This document shows positions 9,079-18,333 of a DNA stretch of 64,000 nt, piece by piece. The translations under genes were made by a program, and so were the position numbers. The first letter of the stretch is position 1; every line of letters starts with the position of its first letter. This DNA comes from Streptomyces triculaminicus. Lineage in GTDB: Bacteria > Actinomycetota > Actinomycetes > Streptomycetales > Streptomycetaceae. The DNA lies in assembly GCF_017349075.1 (NCBI RefSeq), contig NZ_JAFMOF010000003.1:620001-684000 (forward strand), read 5' to 3'. The notes beneath the pieces are model-generated. The model was not told the DNA's origin and searched no databases. It was given only the letters and a program-made list of their open reading frames with translations.

Positions 9079-9117
9079 TTGCGGCGCGGTTCGGCGCGGT
9101 TCCGTGCAGGGGAGGGC

Positions 9118-9510
9118 TTACGCGCGCTCCGCGTCGTACCGCTCCCGCGCCTCCAGCACCTGTGGCATCCGGCCCTCCACGAGGTGGATCAGGTCCATCA
9201 GCCGCTCGGTGATCTCCTGGCCCAGGGGGGTCAGCCGGTAGTCGACGCGCGGGGGGTTGGTCGGCTGGGCCTCGCGGTGCACGAGCCCGTCGCGCTCCAG
9301 CGCGTGGAGGGTCTGGGACAGCATCTTCTCGCTGACGCCTTCGACGCGACGGCGCAGCGCGTTGAAGCGCAGCGTGTCCTCGGCCAGGGCGCCGAGGGTC
9401 AGGCTTCCCCACCGGCCGGTGATGTGCCCGAGCGTTTCGCGGGACGGACAGCTCCGCGCGAAGACGTCGAAGGGCAGTTGGTCCTGCGGGGTACCTTCGG
9501 TCGTCGTCAT
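9118..9510 (-). CDS. HxlR-family winged-helix transcriptional regulator
   Basis: A 130-residue HxlR (MarR-like) regulator. The family core is clear: CPSRETLGHITGRWGSLTLGAL, then LRFNALRRRVEGVSEKMLSQTLHALERDGLVHR and VDYRLTPLGQEI. The single cysteine (CPSRE) is at the position used for redox or quinone sensing in YodB/HypR-type members. Divergently transcribed 109 bases from a flavodoxin-like quinone reductase, the arrangement of sensor-reductase pairs; an inverted repeat lies between them. ATG 9510 is chosen because the domain starts about 20 residues in. Inference: it represses the reductase until quinone or electrophile stress. Confidence 0.88.
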   Translation of the reverse strand: MTTTEGTPQDQLPFDVFARSCPSRETLGHITGRWGSLTLGALAEDTLRFNALRRRVEGVSEKMLSQTLHALERDGLVHREAQPTNPPRVDYRLTPLGQEITERLMDLIHLVEGRMPQVLEARERYDAERA

Positions 9511-9531
9511 GCGAACACCATACTCCCGCAC

Positions 9532-9571
9532 AGCGCTAACCGAAGGCTTGCGGTTTCCAAAAGTTAGTGCT
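9532..9571. promoter_or_regulatory. Candidate HxlR operator between the divergent genes
   Basis: AGCGCTAAC (9532-9540) and GTTAGTGCT (9563-9571) form an inverted repeat with one mismatch and a 22-base spacer, inside the AT-richer divergent promoter region. Position and symmetry suit binding by the neighbouring dimeric HxlR regulator. Confidence 0.55.
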
Positions 9572-9619
9572 TTCCTTTCGTCACCCAGCCAGCGCAACGC
9601 CTTTCCAGGGAGCCCCACC

Positions 9620-10204
9620 GTGACCACGCCCGTCGTGTCCATCGCCTACCACTCCGGCTTCGGCCACACCGCCGTCCTCGCCGAGGCCGTCCGTGCCGGT
9701 GCCGCCGACACCGGCGCCACCGTCCACCTGATCAACGTCGCCGAGATCACCGACGAGCAGTGGGAGCTGCTCGACGCCTCCGACGCGATCGTCTTCGGCT
9801 CGCCGACCTACATGGGCACGGCCTCCGGCGCCTTCCACGTCTTCGCCGAGGCGACGTCCAAGCGCTGGTTCACCCGCGCCTGGCAGGACAAGCTGGCGGC
9901 CGGCTTCACCAACTCCGGCTCCAAGAGCGGCGACAAGCTGCACACCCTGCAGTTCTTCTCGGTCCTCGCCGCCCAGCACGGCATGCACTGGGTCGGCCTC
10001 GGTCTGGTCCCCGGCTGGCACAGCTCCACCGGCTCCGAGAACGACCTCAACCGCCTCGGCTTCTACCTGGGCGCCGGCGCCCAGACCAACAGCGACGAGG
10101 GCCCCGAGGGTGTGCACAAGGCCGACATAGCCACCGCCGAGCAGCTCGGCCGTCGCGTCGCCGAGCAGACCCGTGTCTACGTCGCCGGTCGCGCCGCGCT
10201 CTGA
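9620..10204 (+). CDS. Flavodoxin-like NAD(P)H:quinone oxidoreductase (WrbA-type)
   Basis: A 194-residue flavodoxin-fold protein. The FMN phosphate loop SIAYHSGFGHTAVLAEAV lies at residues 7-24, FGSPTYMGTASGAFHVF contacts flavin as in WrbA, and FTNSGSKSGDKLHTLQ is also family-typical. Such enzymes reduce quinones by two electrons and limit redox cycling. The GTG start has AGGGAG (9607-9612) upstream. The divergent HxlR gene probably controls it. The C-terminus (EGPEGVHKADIATAEQLGRRVAE) matches WrbA proteins. The substrate cannot be read from sequence. Confidence 0.88.
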   Translation: MTTPVVSIAYHSGFGHTAVLAEAVRAGAADTGATVHLINVAEITDEQWELLDASDAIVFGSPTYMGTASGAFHVFAEATSKRWFTRAWQDKLAAGFTNSGSKSGDKLHTLQFFSVLAAQHGMHWVGLGLVPGWHSSTGSENDLNRLGFYLGAGAQTNSDEGPEGVHKADIATAEQLGRRVAEQTRVYVAGRAAL

Positions 10205-10223
10205 CCTCACGCCACCGCGCGCC

Positions 10224-10263
10224 GCGTGCCCGGCCCGGGGGTCACACCCCGGGCCGGGCACGC
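10224..10263. terminator. Bidirectional terminator between convergent genes
   Basis: GCGTGCCCGGCCCGGGG and CCCCGGGCCGGGCACGC form a perfect 17-base stem with loop GTCACA, between the quinone reductase and the convergent CAP-domain gene. Confidence 0.8.
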
Positions 10264-10271
10264 GTGCGTGG

Positions 10272-11504
10272 TCAGTAGCCGAAGTCCTGGGTCCAGTAGG
10301 GACCGCTGCCGCCATGGTGCACGCCGACGCCCAGGCTCCGATAGTCGCAGTTGAGGATGTTGGCGCGGTGACCGCTGCTGCGCATCCACGCGTCCATCAC
10401 CGTGCGCGCGTCCGGGTGGCCGCGCGCGATGTTCTCTCCGCCCAGGTTCTTGATGCCGCGCCGGGCGGCCCGGTCCCAGGGGGTGCGGCCGTCCGGGTCG
10501 GTGTGGTCGAAGAAGCCCCGCCGGGCCATGTCGTCGCTGAAGGACTGGGCGAGCCGGTTCAGCTGGGAGCTGGCCCGCAGCGGACGGCAGCCCGCCTTCG
10601 CCCGTTCCGCGTTGACCAGGGCCAGCACCAGATGCGCGGTGGAGGAGCGGGTGTCGGCGAGCGTGCCGACGGTGGACGCCGTGTGCTCGCCGTCCACGAC
10701 CGCCGTACGCCGCCGCTCGGCGGTCGTACGGGCCGCGGTGACCCGCTCGCGGACCGTGGTGACGGCGGCCGGGGCGGGCCGCTGCTCGGGGGACGCCGCG
10801 GACGGCGGTGCGGACAGCGCCGAGGCCGGTGGGCGCTCGGCACCCCGGGATGCGCGGAGGTCCGCCTCCTGGGCGCCCGTGGCGCCCGTGGTGCCCATGG
10901 TGCCTGCGGCGCCTGCAGGGTCCTGCCGCTCGTCCGCTTGCCGCTCGTCCGCCCGCGTCCGGCTCACCGCCTGCTCCGCCCGGCCGGCGCCGGCCCGTTG
11001 CCGGCCCCGATCGTCACCGCGCGCCCGGTCGGTCCGGGGCGCGGCCGGGGGCCGGGAGTCCTGCGCGGGGGCCTCGACCGGGCCGTCGGCCCGGACCTGT
11101 CCGCTGGTGCCGGCGCCGGGGGAGGAGGCGTCGCCGCCCGTGAGCCCACCGCCGGGCAGCAGTCCGGAGACCATGGCGACCGCGCCCATCGCCACGGCGG
11201 CCGAGGCGCCGAGCAGTCCCGCCCGCCGCGCGGGCGGAGCCGCCTTGATCACCTTGCCGGGCGCGCCCGCCGTCCGGCCCGCTCCGGCCGTACCGCCGCG
11301 CCGTCTGCCGCGGCGTGGACCGCGGTGCCGTCCGGGGCCGGCGGGGCCGGTGCGGACGATGGGGATGGGCTGGGTGACCGCCTCGGCCGGATCCTCGGGC
11401 TCGTACGCGTCGGCCGACTCGCCCGTCAGGGGAGCCCGGGCTTTCCGGGCGTTCGCCACCTCCTCATCGGCGGTCGCGCGGGCAGAGCGTCGATGGCGAC
11501 CCAT
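10272..11504 (-). CDS. Membrane-anchored CAP-domain (SCP/PR1-like) protein
   Basis: A 410-residue surface protein. The N-terminus is cytoplasmic, basic and low-complexity; one hydrophobic segment (about 96-116) can act as anchor or signal; a long Ala/Pro/Arg-rich linker follows (about 120-285). The C-terminal 120 residues are a CAP domain: LVLALVNAERAKAGCRPL, FSDDMARRGFFDHTDPDGRTPWDRA, GENIARG, MRSSGHRANIL and YWTQDFGY. Bacterial CAP proteins are extracytoplasmic and mostly of unknown function. On the minus strand GAGGAAGG precedes the ATG. The gene is convergent with the quinone reductase and divergent from acyP. Confidence 0.85.
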   Translation of the reverse strand: MGRHRRSARATADEEVANARKARAPLTGESADAYEPEDPAEAVTQPIPIVRTGPAGPGRHRGPRRGRRRGGTAGAGRTAGAPGKVIKAAPPARRAGLLGASAAVAMGAVAMVSGLLPGGGLTGGDASSPGAGTSGQVRADGPVEAPAQDSRPPAAPRTDRARGDDRGRQRAGAGRAEQAVSRTRADERQADERQDPAGAAGTMGTTGATGAQEADLRASRGAERPPASALSAPPSAASPEQRPAPAAVTTVRERVTAARTTAERRRTAVVDGEHTASTVGTLADTRSSTAHLVLALVNAERAKAGCRPLRASSQLNRLAQSFSDDMARRGFFDHTDPDGRTPWDRAARRGIKNLGGENIARGHPDARTVMDAWMRSSGHRANILNCDYRSLGVGVHHGGSGPYWTQDFGY

Positions 11505-11637
11505 CCGCTGCCTTCCTCACGTGTTCGGCGTCAAAGTGCGTCACTCGTCCGGGGGAGTCCTTATTCGGCGGCGACTGTACGGCACCGGGAACCGGGTCGA
11601 AGTGCTGCTTATGTAATTGGCCGGTTAACGTGCAGAC

Positions 11638-11919
11638 ATGAACGAGAATGTCCGTCTCACGGCGTGGGTCCGTGGGCATGTGCAGGGTGTCGGCTTTCGT
11701 TGGTTCACCCGGGCCAACGCACTGCGGATCGGCGACCTGATCGGCTTCGCCTCCAACCTCTCCGACGGCCGGGTGCAGGTGGTCGCCGAGGGGCCCCGCT
11801 CGAACTGCGAACAGTTGCTCGAGTGGCTGCGTGACGGCGACACGCCCGGCCGCGTGGACGGCGTCACCGAGATCTGGGACGTGCCCAGAGGTGGTTACGA
11901 CGGCTTCGAGACCCGTTGA
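11638..11919 (+). CDS. acyP: Acylphosphatase
   Basis: Small enzyme (93 residues) hydrolysing acyl phosphates such as acetyl phosphate. The substrate loop GHVQGVGFR is at residues 13-21, with Arg21 the phosphate-binding residue, and Asn40 (FASNLSDGRV) is the catalytic asparagine. No clear ribosome site precedes the ATG, so translation may be leaderless or weak. In other Streptomyces acyP also lies just upstream of smc. Confidence 0.93.
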   Translation: MNENVRLTAWVRGHVQGVGFRWFTRANALRIGDLIGFASNLSDGRVQVVAEGPRSNCEQLLEWLRDGDTPGRVDGVTEIWDVPRGGYDGFETR

Positions 11920-12323
11920 CAGGATGACGCGAAAATCGGATTCGCGCTCGGTTTCGCAGGGGCGTGAGGGGGGCGATCATCGGATTCATATGACATTGGC
12001 ATATGCGGACCACGGAAATTGCCTGATGGTTGCCAACTCGGCCGCAGCGTGCAAGGCTGCCTCTCAACGGATGATCTCTACGCCCCTCGGGCTCCGGGTG
12101 CGGAATGCGGCGCGGATATCCCTCGCGCACACCCCCGGGACGCCCGCCGATACGGGGTGTGATCGTGTTGACCGTCAATCCATTTGGTGAGACGCTGGAA
12201 GCCCCGCGCACCTTAGCTGTTTGGCATTGAAAGACCGCAGTAGTGATGGCAGACACCGCGGGTGCGAATCCCTCACGACCCACACCGCTTCGGTCGGTCA
12301 CTCAGTGTGGAGGACCATCCATC
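11920..12323. other. 404-base non-coding leader region before the small smc-linked gene
   Basis: No convincing gene in either strand, and base composition is markedly less GC-rich around 11930-12060. CATATG occurs at 11987-11992 and 12000-12005. TTGACC at 12168-12173 could be a -35 element, with only a poor -10 (GACGCT) 17 bases on. CCACAC (12280-12285) can pair with GTGTGG (12305-12310), whose last bases overlap the ribosome site GGAGGA (12309-12314). The stretch looks like a long 5' leader, possibly structured. Confidence 0.5.
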
Positions 12324-12527
12324 ATGGCAAAGGCGCTTCTCGGTTACGTCGGCGGCTCCGACCCCCGAGTCCTCTCCGAGATGCGACGGCTTCAGCAGCG
12401 TGTCCAGGACCTCGAATCCGAGCTCATTCGGATGCAGGCCGAGAACGACGCGCTGACTGCCGCCGCTCATGGCGACTCGCTGCTCGACAGCATCGACGTA
12501 TCCCACGCGGAGCCTGCGCTTGCCTGA
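12324..12527 (+). CDS. Small conserved coiled-coil protein upstream of smc
   Basis: A 67-residue protein: MAKALLGYVGGSDPRVLSEM, then a heptad-like helix (RRLQQRVQDLESELIRMQAEND, about 21-42) and an acidic tail. The helix predicts a short dimeric coiled coil; there is no signal or membrane segment. GGAGGA (12309-12314) lies nine bases before ATG 12324. I recall near-identical small proteins at this place in other Streptomyces, with no assigned function. It lies 244 bases before smc; a link to SMC is only positional. Confidence 0.82.
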   Translation: MAKALLGYVGGSDPRVLSEMRRLQQRVQDLESELIRMQAENDALTAAAHGDSLLDSIDVSHAEPALA

Positions 12528-12771
12528 CCCGTGCCCTGCCCCGGGGGCCGGTCGGGCTGCACTGTCAGCCGCTTGAGAGTTGCAAGGGACGCTTCGGCGT
12601 CCCTTCGTCGTTTCCCGGCTGGTCACGACGTCTTCTCCCCGTCCTCTCCCAAGTGATCTGCCCGGCCTCTTCACAGGTGAAACCAGCGGGTGAAGCCCGG
12701 GAAAAGAGGCGGCGCGCCCACGGCTCCCGCACGCCGGGAGGGTGCACCGGCGCGCGGTAAAGTCCTTCCGC

Positions 12772-15700
12772 GTGCACCTCAAGAGCCTGACCCTGCGCGG
12801 GTTCAAATCCTTCGCTTCCGCCACCACCCTGCGCTTCGAGCCCGGCATCACCTGTGTCGTGGGCCCCAACGGCTCCGGAAAGTCCAATGTCGTCGACGCG
12901 CTTTCCTGGGTCATGGGAGAGCAGGGCGCCAAGTCCCTGCGCGGCGGCAAGATGGAGGACGTCATCTTCGCCGGGACGACCGGCCGCCCCCCGCTGGGCC
13001 GCGCCGAGGTCTCCCTCACCATCGACAACTCCGACGGTGCCCTGCCCATCGACTACGCCGAGGTCACCATCACGCGGATCATGTTCCGCAACGGCGGCAG
13101 CGAATACCAGCTCAACGGCGACACCTGCCGCCTCCTCGACATCCAGGAACTCCTCTCCGACTCCGGCATCGGCCGCGAGATGCACGTCATCGTCGGACAG
13201 GGCCAGCTCGACTCCGTCCTGCACGCCGACCCCATGGGCCGCCGCGCCTTCATCGAGGAGGCCGCCGGCGTCCTCAAGCACCGCAAGCGCAAGGAGAAGG
13301 CGCTGCGGAAGCTCGACGCGATGAAGGCCAACCTCGCCCGCGTCCAGGACCTCACCGACGAACTGCGCCGCCAGCTCAAGCCGCTCGGCCGCCAGGCCGC
13401 CGTCGCCCGCCGGGCCGCCGTCATCCAGGCCGACCTGCGCGACGCCCGGCTGCGCCTGCTCGCCGACGACCTGGTCACCCTGCGCGAGGCCCTGCGCGCG
13501 GAGATCGCCGACGAGGCCGCCCTCAAGACCCGCAAGGAGGCCGCCGAGACGGAGCTGCACGCGGCCGCCCAGCGGGAGGCGGCCCTCGAGGAGCAGGTGC
13601 GCGAACTGACGCCGCGCCTGGCCGCGGCCCAGCAGACCTGGTACGAACTCTCCCGCCTCGCCGAACGCGTGCGCGGCACCATCTCCCTCGCCGACGCCCG
13701 CGTCACCAGCGCCACCGCCGCCCCCGCCGAGGAGCGCCGCGGCCGCGACCCCGAGGACCTCGAACGCGAGGCCGCCCGCGTCCGCGAGCAGGAGGCCGAA
13801 CTCGACGCCGCCCTCGAGGCCGCGAGCCGCGCCCTGGAGGACACCGCCGAACACCGCGCCGGCCTCGAACGCCGCCTGGCCGAGGAGGAACGCCGCCTGC
13901 GCGACGCCGCCCGCGCCATCGCCGACCGCCGCGAACAGCTCGCCCGCCTGCACGGTCAGGTCACCGCCGCCCGCGGCCGCGCCGCCTCGGCCGAGGCCGA
14001 GATCGGCCGCCTGGCCGCCGCCCGCGACGAGGCCCGCGAACGGGCCGCCGCCGCACAGGAGGAGTACGAACGGCACCAGGCCGAGGCCGACGGCGCCGAT
14101 GCGGACGACGCCGAACTCGCCGCCCGCCACGACCGCGCCAAGGCGGACCTCGCCGCCGCCGACAGCGCCCTCAACGCCGCCCGCGAGGCGGCCACCGAGG
14201 CCGAACGCCGCCGCGCCGCGATCACCGCCCGCCGCGACGCCCTCGCCCTGGGCCTGCGGCGCAAGGACGGCACGGGCGCGCTGCTGGCGGCGAAGGAACG
14301 ATTGGGCGGGCTGCTCGGCCCGGCCGCCGGACTCCTGTCGGTCACCCCCGGCCACGAACTCCCCGTCGCCACCGCCCTCGGCGCCGCGGCCGACGCCGTC
14401 GCCGTGACCGGACCCGCCGCCGCGGCCGAGGCCCTGCGCCTGCTGAAGAAGGAGGACGCCGGCCGAGCCGTGCTCCTGCTGAGCGGAGCCCCCTGCGACG
14501 CCGCCGCCCCGGCCGCGCCCGCCCCCACCTCGCCGCGGCCGACCTCGTCCGCGCCCCCTGGACCTGCTGCCCGCCGTGCGCAGACTCCTGCGCGACATCG
14601 TCGTCGTCGACACCCTCGAGGACGCCGAACACCTCGTCACCACCCACCCCGGCCTGATCGCCGTCACCGCCGAGGGCGACCTGCTCGGCGCTCACATCGC
14701 CCAGGGCGGCTCCGGCGGCGCACCCAGCCTCATCGAGACCCAGGCCGCCGTCGACGAGGCCACCGCGGAGCTCACCGAGCTCGACGCCCGCTGCGCCGAG
14801 CTGACCGCGGCACGCGAGGAGGCCCAGGAACAGCGCGCCCGCCACGCCGCGCTCGTGGAGGAGCTGGCCGCCCGGCGCAGCGCCGCCGACCGGGAGAAGT
14901 CACAGGCCGCACAGGCCCTGGGACGCCTCGCCGGGCAGGCCCGCGCCGCCGCCGGCGAGGCCGAGCGGACGACGGCCGCCGCCGAGCGGGCGCAGGAGGC
15001 GCTCCGGCGCGCCACCGAGGAGGCCGAGGAACTCGCCGAGCGCCTGGCCGCGGCCCAGGAGCGGGCCCTGGGCGACGAGGACGGCACCGACGAACCCGAC
15101 ACCTCCGTACGGGACCGCCTCGCCGCCGACGGCGCGAACGCCCGGCAGACCGAGATGGAGGCGCGCCTGCAGGTCCGTACCCACGAGGAGCGCATGAAGG
15201 CCCTCGCCGGGCGGGCCGACGGCCTCGACCGCGCGGCCCGCGCCGAGCGCGAGGCACGGGCCCGCGCGGAGCAGCGGCAGGCGCGGCTGCGCCACGAGGC
15301 CCAGGTCGCCTCGGCGGTGGCGGCCGGCGCCCGGCAGCTGCTGGCGCACGTCGAGCTCTCGCTCGTACGGGCCGACGAGGAGCGCCGGGCGGCGGAGGCC
15401 GCGAAGGCCGAGCGCGAACGCGAGCTGACCGTGGGCCGCGACCGGGCGCGCGAGCTGAAGTCGGAGCTGGACAAGCTCACCGACTCGGTCCACCGGGGCG
15501 AGGTGCTGGGCGCGGAGAAGCGGCTGCGCATCGAGCAGCTGGAGGCGAAGGCACTGGAGGAGCTGGGCGTGGAGCCCACGGCCCTGGCCGCGGAGTACGG
15601 CCCCGACCAGCCCGTACCCCCCTCGCCGCCGGCCGAGGGCGAGGAGCTCCCCGACGACCCGGACCACCCCCGCAACCAGCCCGTCCCCTACGTCCGCGGC

Positions 15701-16339
15701 GAGCAGGAGAAGCGCCTGAGGGCGGCCGAACGGGCCTATCAGCAGCTGGGCAAGGTCAATCCCCTCGCCCTCGAGGAGTTCGCGGCGCTGGAGGAGCGCC
15801 ACCAGTTCCTCTCCGAGCAGCTCGAGGACCTCAAGAAGACCCGCGCGGACCTCCTGCAGGTGGTGAAGGACGTCGACCGGCGGGTGGAGGAGGTCTTCAC
15901 GGCGGCGTACCACGACACGGCCCGGGAGTTCGAGGGCGTCTTCTCCCGGCTCTTCCCCGGCGGCGAGGGCCGTCTGGTCCTCACCGACCCGGACGACATG
16001 CTGGCCACCGGCGTGGACGTGGAGGCCAGGCCCCCCGGCAAGAAGGTCAAGCGGCTGTCCCTGCTGTCGGGCGGCGAGCGCTCCCTGACCGCGGTCGCCC
16101 TGCTCGTGGCGATCTTCAAGGCCCGCCCGAGCCCGTTCTACGTCATGGACGAGGTCGAGGCGGCGCTGGACGACACCAACCTCCAGCGCCTGATCAGGAT
16201 CATGAAGGAGCTCCAGGAGAGCTCCCAGCTGATCGTGATCACGCACCAGAAACGCACGATGGAGGTGGCCGACGCGCTCTACGGAGTGTCGATGCAGGGC
16301 GACGGAGTGTCGAAGGTGATCAGCCAACGCCTCCGTTAG
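12772..16339 (+). pseudogene. smc: Chromosome partition protein SMC, interrupted by two apparent frameshifts
   Basis: SMC ATPase, the core of the condensin that compacts and segregates chromosomes, important in sporulating hyphae. The N-terminal head begins VHLKSLTLRGFKSF with Walker A GPNGSGKSNV (31-40); coiled-coil arms flank a hinge; the C-terminal head has LLSGGERSLTAVALL and Walker B FYVMDEVEAALDD. The frame breaks twice: at the C-run 14522-14526 and again at 14554-14558. Adding one C to each run gives a continuous hinge segment reading APAPHLAAADLVRAPLDLLP. The corrected length is 3570 bases, exactly 1189 codons plus stop, typical for Streptomyces SMC. Sequencing error is likelier than a true pseudogene. 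GTG 12772 is the start by homology. Confidence 0.92.
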
Positions 16340-16398
16340 CTTCAACTATTGAACTCAACACCTGGAAAACTCTGGGGAAACATCTTGGTCACAACCTA

Positions 16399-16426
16399 TT
16401 GACTTAGAAAATTGAAGACATAGGGT
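16399..16426 (+). promoter_or_regulatory. Probable promoter of the glucose permease gene
   Basis: TTGACT (16399-16404) and TAGGGT (16421-16426), spacing 16, lie in an AT-rich stretch after smc. ATTGA recurs nearby (about 16349, 16398 and 16411) and may mark regulator binding. The predicted start near 16433 leaves a leader of about 100 bases. Confidence 0.55.
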
Positions 16427-16529
16427 CTCCCACGTTGCTTACGCCTTCAAGTGGTGGTCACTTCGATCTTGTGCGCCACTGGAAAGGCCCCCCCACCCCG
16501 GCAACGTGGCCGGGTTCCAGGAGTACACG

Positions 16530-17948
16530 TTGACCAGCACCGCGCCGGCGCAGGCGTCCGAGGGCCGCAAGGCCCAACCGGACCACCTCGGCCACGTCAT
16601 CTTCATCACCGCGGCCGCGGCCATGGGTGGTTTCCTCTTCGGCTACGACAGCTCCGTGATCAACGGCGCTGTCGAGGGCATCCGGGGGAAGTACGACATC
16701 GGTTCGGCCGCCCTCGCCCAGGTCATCGCCATCGCCCTGATCGGCTGCGCCATCGGTGCCGCCACCGCGGGCCGGGTCGCCGACCGCATCGGCCGCATCC
16801 GCGTCATGCAGATCTCGGCGACGCTGTTCACCATCAGCGCCGTCGGCTCGGCCCTGCCCTTCGCCCTGTGGGACCTCGCCTTCTGGCGCGTCCTCGGCGG
16901 CATCGCCATCGGCATGGCCTCCGTCATCGGCCCGGCCTACATCGCCGAGGTCTCCCCGCCGGCCTACCGCGGCCGCCTCGGCGCGTTCCAGCAGGCCGCG
17001 ATCGTCATCGGCATCGCCGTCTCGCAGCTGGTCAACTGGGGCATCCTCAACGTCGCCGACGGCGACCAGCGCGGCAAGCTCATGGGCATCGAGGCCTGGC
17101 AGCTCATGCTCGGCGTCATGGTCGTCCCGGCCGTCCTCTACGGCCTGCTCTCCTTCGCCATCCCCGAGTCCCCCCGCTTCCTGATCTCGGTCGGCAAGAC
17201 CGACAAGGCCAAGAAGGTCCTGGCCGACGTCGAGGGTCACACCGTCGACCTCGACAAGCGCGTCGCCGAGATCGAGCACGCCATGAAGAGCGAGCAGAAG
17301 TCCACCTTCAAGGACCTGCTCGGCGGCCGCTTCGGCTTCCTGCCGATCGTCTGGGTCGGCATCGGCCTCTCGGTCTTCCAGCAGTTCGTCGGCATCAACG
17401 TCGCGTTCTACTACTCCTCGACGCTGTGGCAGTCGGTGGGCGTGAACCCGGAGAGCTCGTTCTTCTACAGCTTCACGACGTCGATCATCAACATCGTCGG
17501 CACCGTGATCGCGATGGTCCTCGTCGACCGCATCGGCCGCAAGCCGCTCGCCCTCATCGGCTCCGTCGGCATGGCGCTCTCCCTCGCCCTCGAGGCCTGG
17601 GCCTTCGCCTCCAAGACGGCGGACGGCACCCTGCCCACCACCCAGGGAACCGTGGCCCTGATCGCGGCCCACGCCTTCGTCCTCTTCTTCGCCCTCTCCT
17701 GGGGCGTCGTGGTCTGGGTCTTCCTGGGCGAGATGTTCCCCAACCGCATCCGCGCCGCCGCGCTCGGCGTGGCCGCGTCCGCCCAGTGGCTCGCGAACTG
17801 GGCCATCACGGCCAGCTTCCCGAGCCTGGCGGACTGGAACCTCTCCGGTGCGTACGTGATCTACGCGATCTTCGCCGTGCTCTCGATTCCCTTCGTACTC
17901 AAGTACGTCAAGGAGACGAAGGGCAAGGCGTTGGAGGAGATGGGCTAA
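16530..17948 (+). CDS. glcP: Major glucose permease GlcP (MFS sugar porter)
   Basis: Proton-coupled sugar transporter, 472 residues with about 12 membrane segments. Family signatures include GGFLFGYDSSVINGAVEGI, RVADRIGRIRVMQ, the PESPRFL motif after segment 6, QQFVGINVAFYYSSTLW and VDRIGRKPL. It closely resembles GlcP of S. coelicolor (SCO5578, also next to smc), the main glucose uptake system in this PTS-independent genus. I chose TTG 16530: the homologous N-terminus starts there and AGGAG (16519-16523) is six bases upstream; GTG 16506 is less likely. A strong hairpin terminator follows. Confidence 0.92.
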   Translation: MTSTAPAQASEGRKAQPDHLGHVIFITAAAAMGGFLFGYDSSVINGAVEGIRGKYDIGSAALAQVIAIALIGCAIGAATAGRVADRIGRIRVMQISATLFTISAVGSALPFALWDLAFWRVLGGIAIGMASVIGPAYIAEVSPPAYRGRLGAFQQAAIVIGIAVSQLVNWGILNVADGDQRGKLMGIEAWQLMLGVMVVPAVLYGLLSFAIPESPRFLISVGKTDKAKKVLADVEGHTVDLDKRVAEIEHAMKSEQKSTFKDLLGGRFGFLPIVWVGIGLSVFQQFVGINVAFYYSSTLWQSVGVNPESSFFYSFTTSIINIVGTVIAMVLVDRIGRKPLALIGSVGMALSLALEAWAFASKTADGTLPTTQGTVALIAAHAFVLFFALSWGVVVWVFLGEMFPNRIRAAALGVAASAQWLANWAITASFPSLADWNLSGAYVIYAIFAVLSIPFVLKYVKETKGKALEEMG

Positions 17949-17974
17949 CCCCCCCCCCGCCGCCCCTCTCCTCG

Positions 17975-18018
17975 AAAGGGCGTTGCCCCGGCAAGATGCC
18001 GGGGCAACGCCCTTTTCT
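17975..18018 (+). terminator. Strong intrinsic terminator after glcP
   Basis: Perfect 19-base stem (AAAGGGCGTTGCCCCGGCA with its complement at 17997-18015) and a three-base loop, followed by TTTTCTT. Confidence 0.9.
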
Positions 18019-18071
18019 TGTACCCCGGCCCGGAACCGGGGCACCGGAAGGGGGTGGGTGCGGCCCGGTGG

Positions 18072-18124
18072 GCCCGTTTGTGCCCACCCGTTCCGCCCAG
18101 CGGAACGATTGCCCACAAACGGGC
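18072..18124. repeat. REP-like double palindrome
   Basis: Outer arms GCCCGTTTGTG (18072-18082) and CACAAACGGGC (18114-18124) enclose inner arms CGTTCCGC (18089-18096) and GCGGAACG (18100-18107). I recognise this as the type of extragenic palindrome scattered through Streptomyces genomes. No function is known. Confidence 0.65.
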
Positions 18125-18155
18125 GGGGCGATTGCCCACAAACAGGCAGGCGGGG
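18106..18155. repeat. Direct repeat overlapping the REP-like palindrome
   Basis: CGATTGCCCACAAAC occurs at 18106-18120 and 18129-18143, each followed by a GGCGGGG-type tail, so the right arm of the palindrome is duplicated in tandem with a period of about 23 bases. Confidence 0.65.
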
Positions 18156-18196
18156 CGACCGCCCCCACCGCCCGCAGCCAAAGGTCCGGCCGGAGG

Positions 18197-18333
18197 GGCC
18201 GGGGTGGGGGGCCGGGCCCTGAGAGGGACGTAGGGGTTATTTGCGGCCCAAGTGCGGGGTGACCAACTCCGTAGACGGCTCCGGGCCGTAAATAATCCAG
18301 CCCCGTAAGGGCCCGGCCCCTCCCGCCCCGGCC
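18197..18333. repeat. Long imperfect inverted repeat (about 52-base arms)
   Basis: The left arm (18197-18249) runs from GGCCGGGG through GGGCCGGGCCCT to GGTTATTTGCGGCCC. The right arm (18283-18333) is its imperfect complement (GGGCCGTAAATAATCC to GGGCCCGGCCCC to CCCCGGCC). They enclose a 33-base loop. No coding sequence overlaps. It could be a non-autonomous palindromic element or a large RNA hairpin; I believe similar GGGTTATTTGCGGCCC blocks occur elsewhere in Streptomyces. Confidence 0.7.

Noticed and set aside
12241..12290. tRNA-like T-arm (GGTGCGAATCCCTC) in the smc-side leader
   Set aside because: No acceptor, D or anticodon stems can be drawn around it; the loop is TGCGAAT, not TTCGAAT.
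11864..12301. Minus-strand open frame of about 145 codons in the acyP-smc intergenic region
   Set aside because: No ribosome site, no recognisable domain, low-GC composition unlike coding sequence here, and it overlaps the leader of the real small gene.
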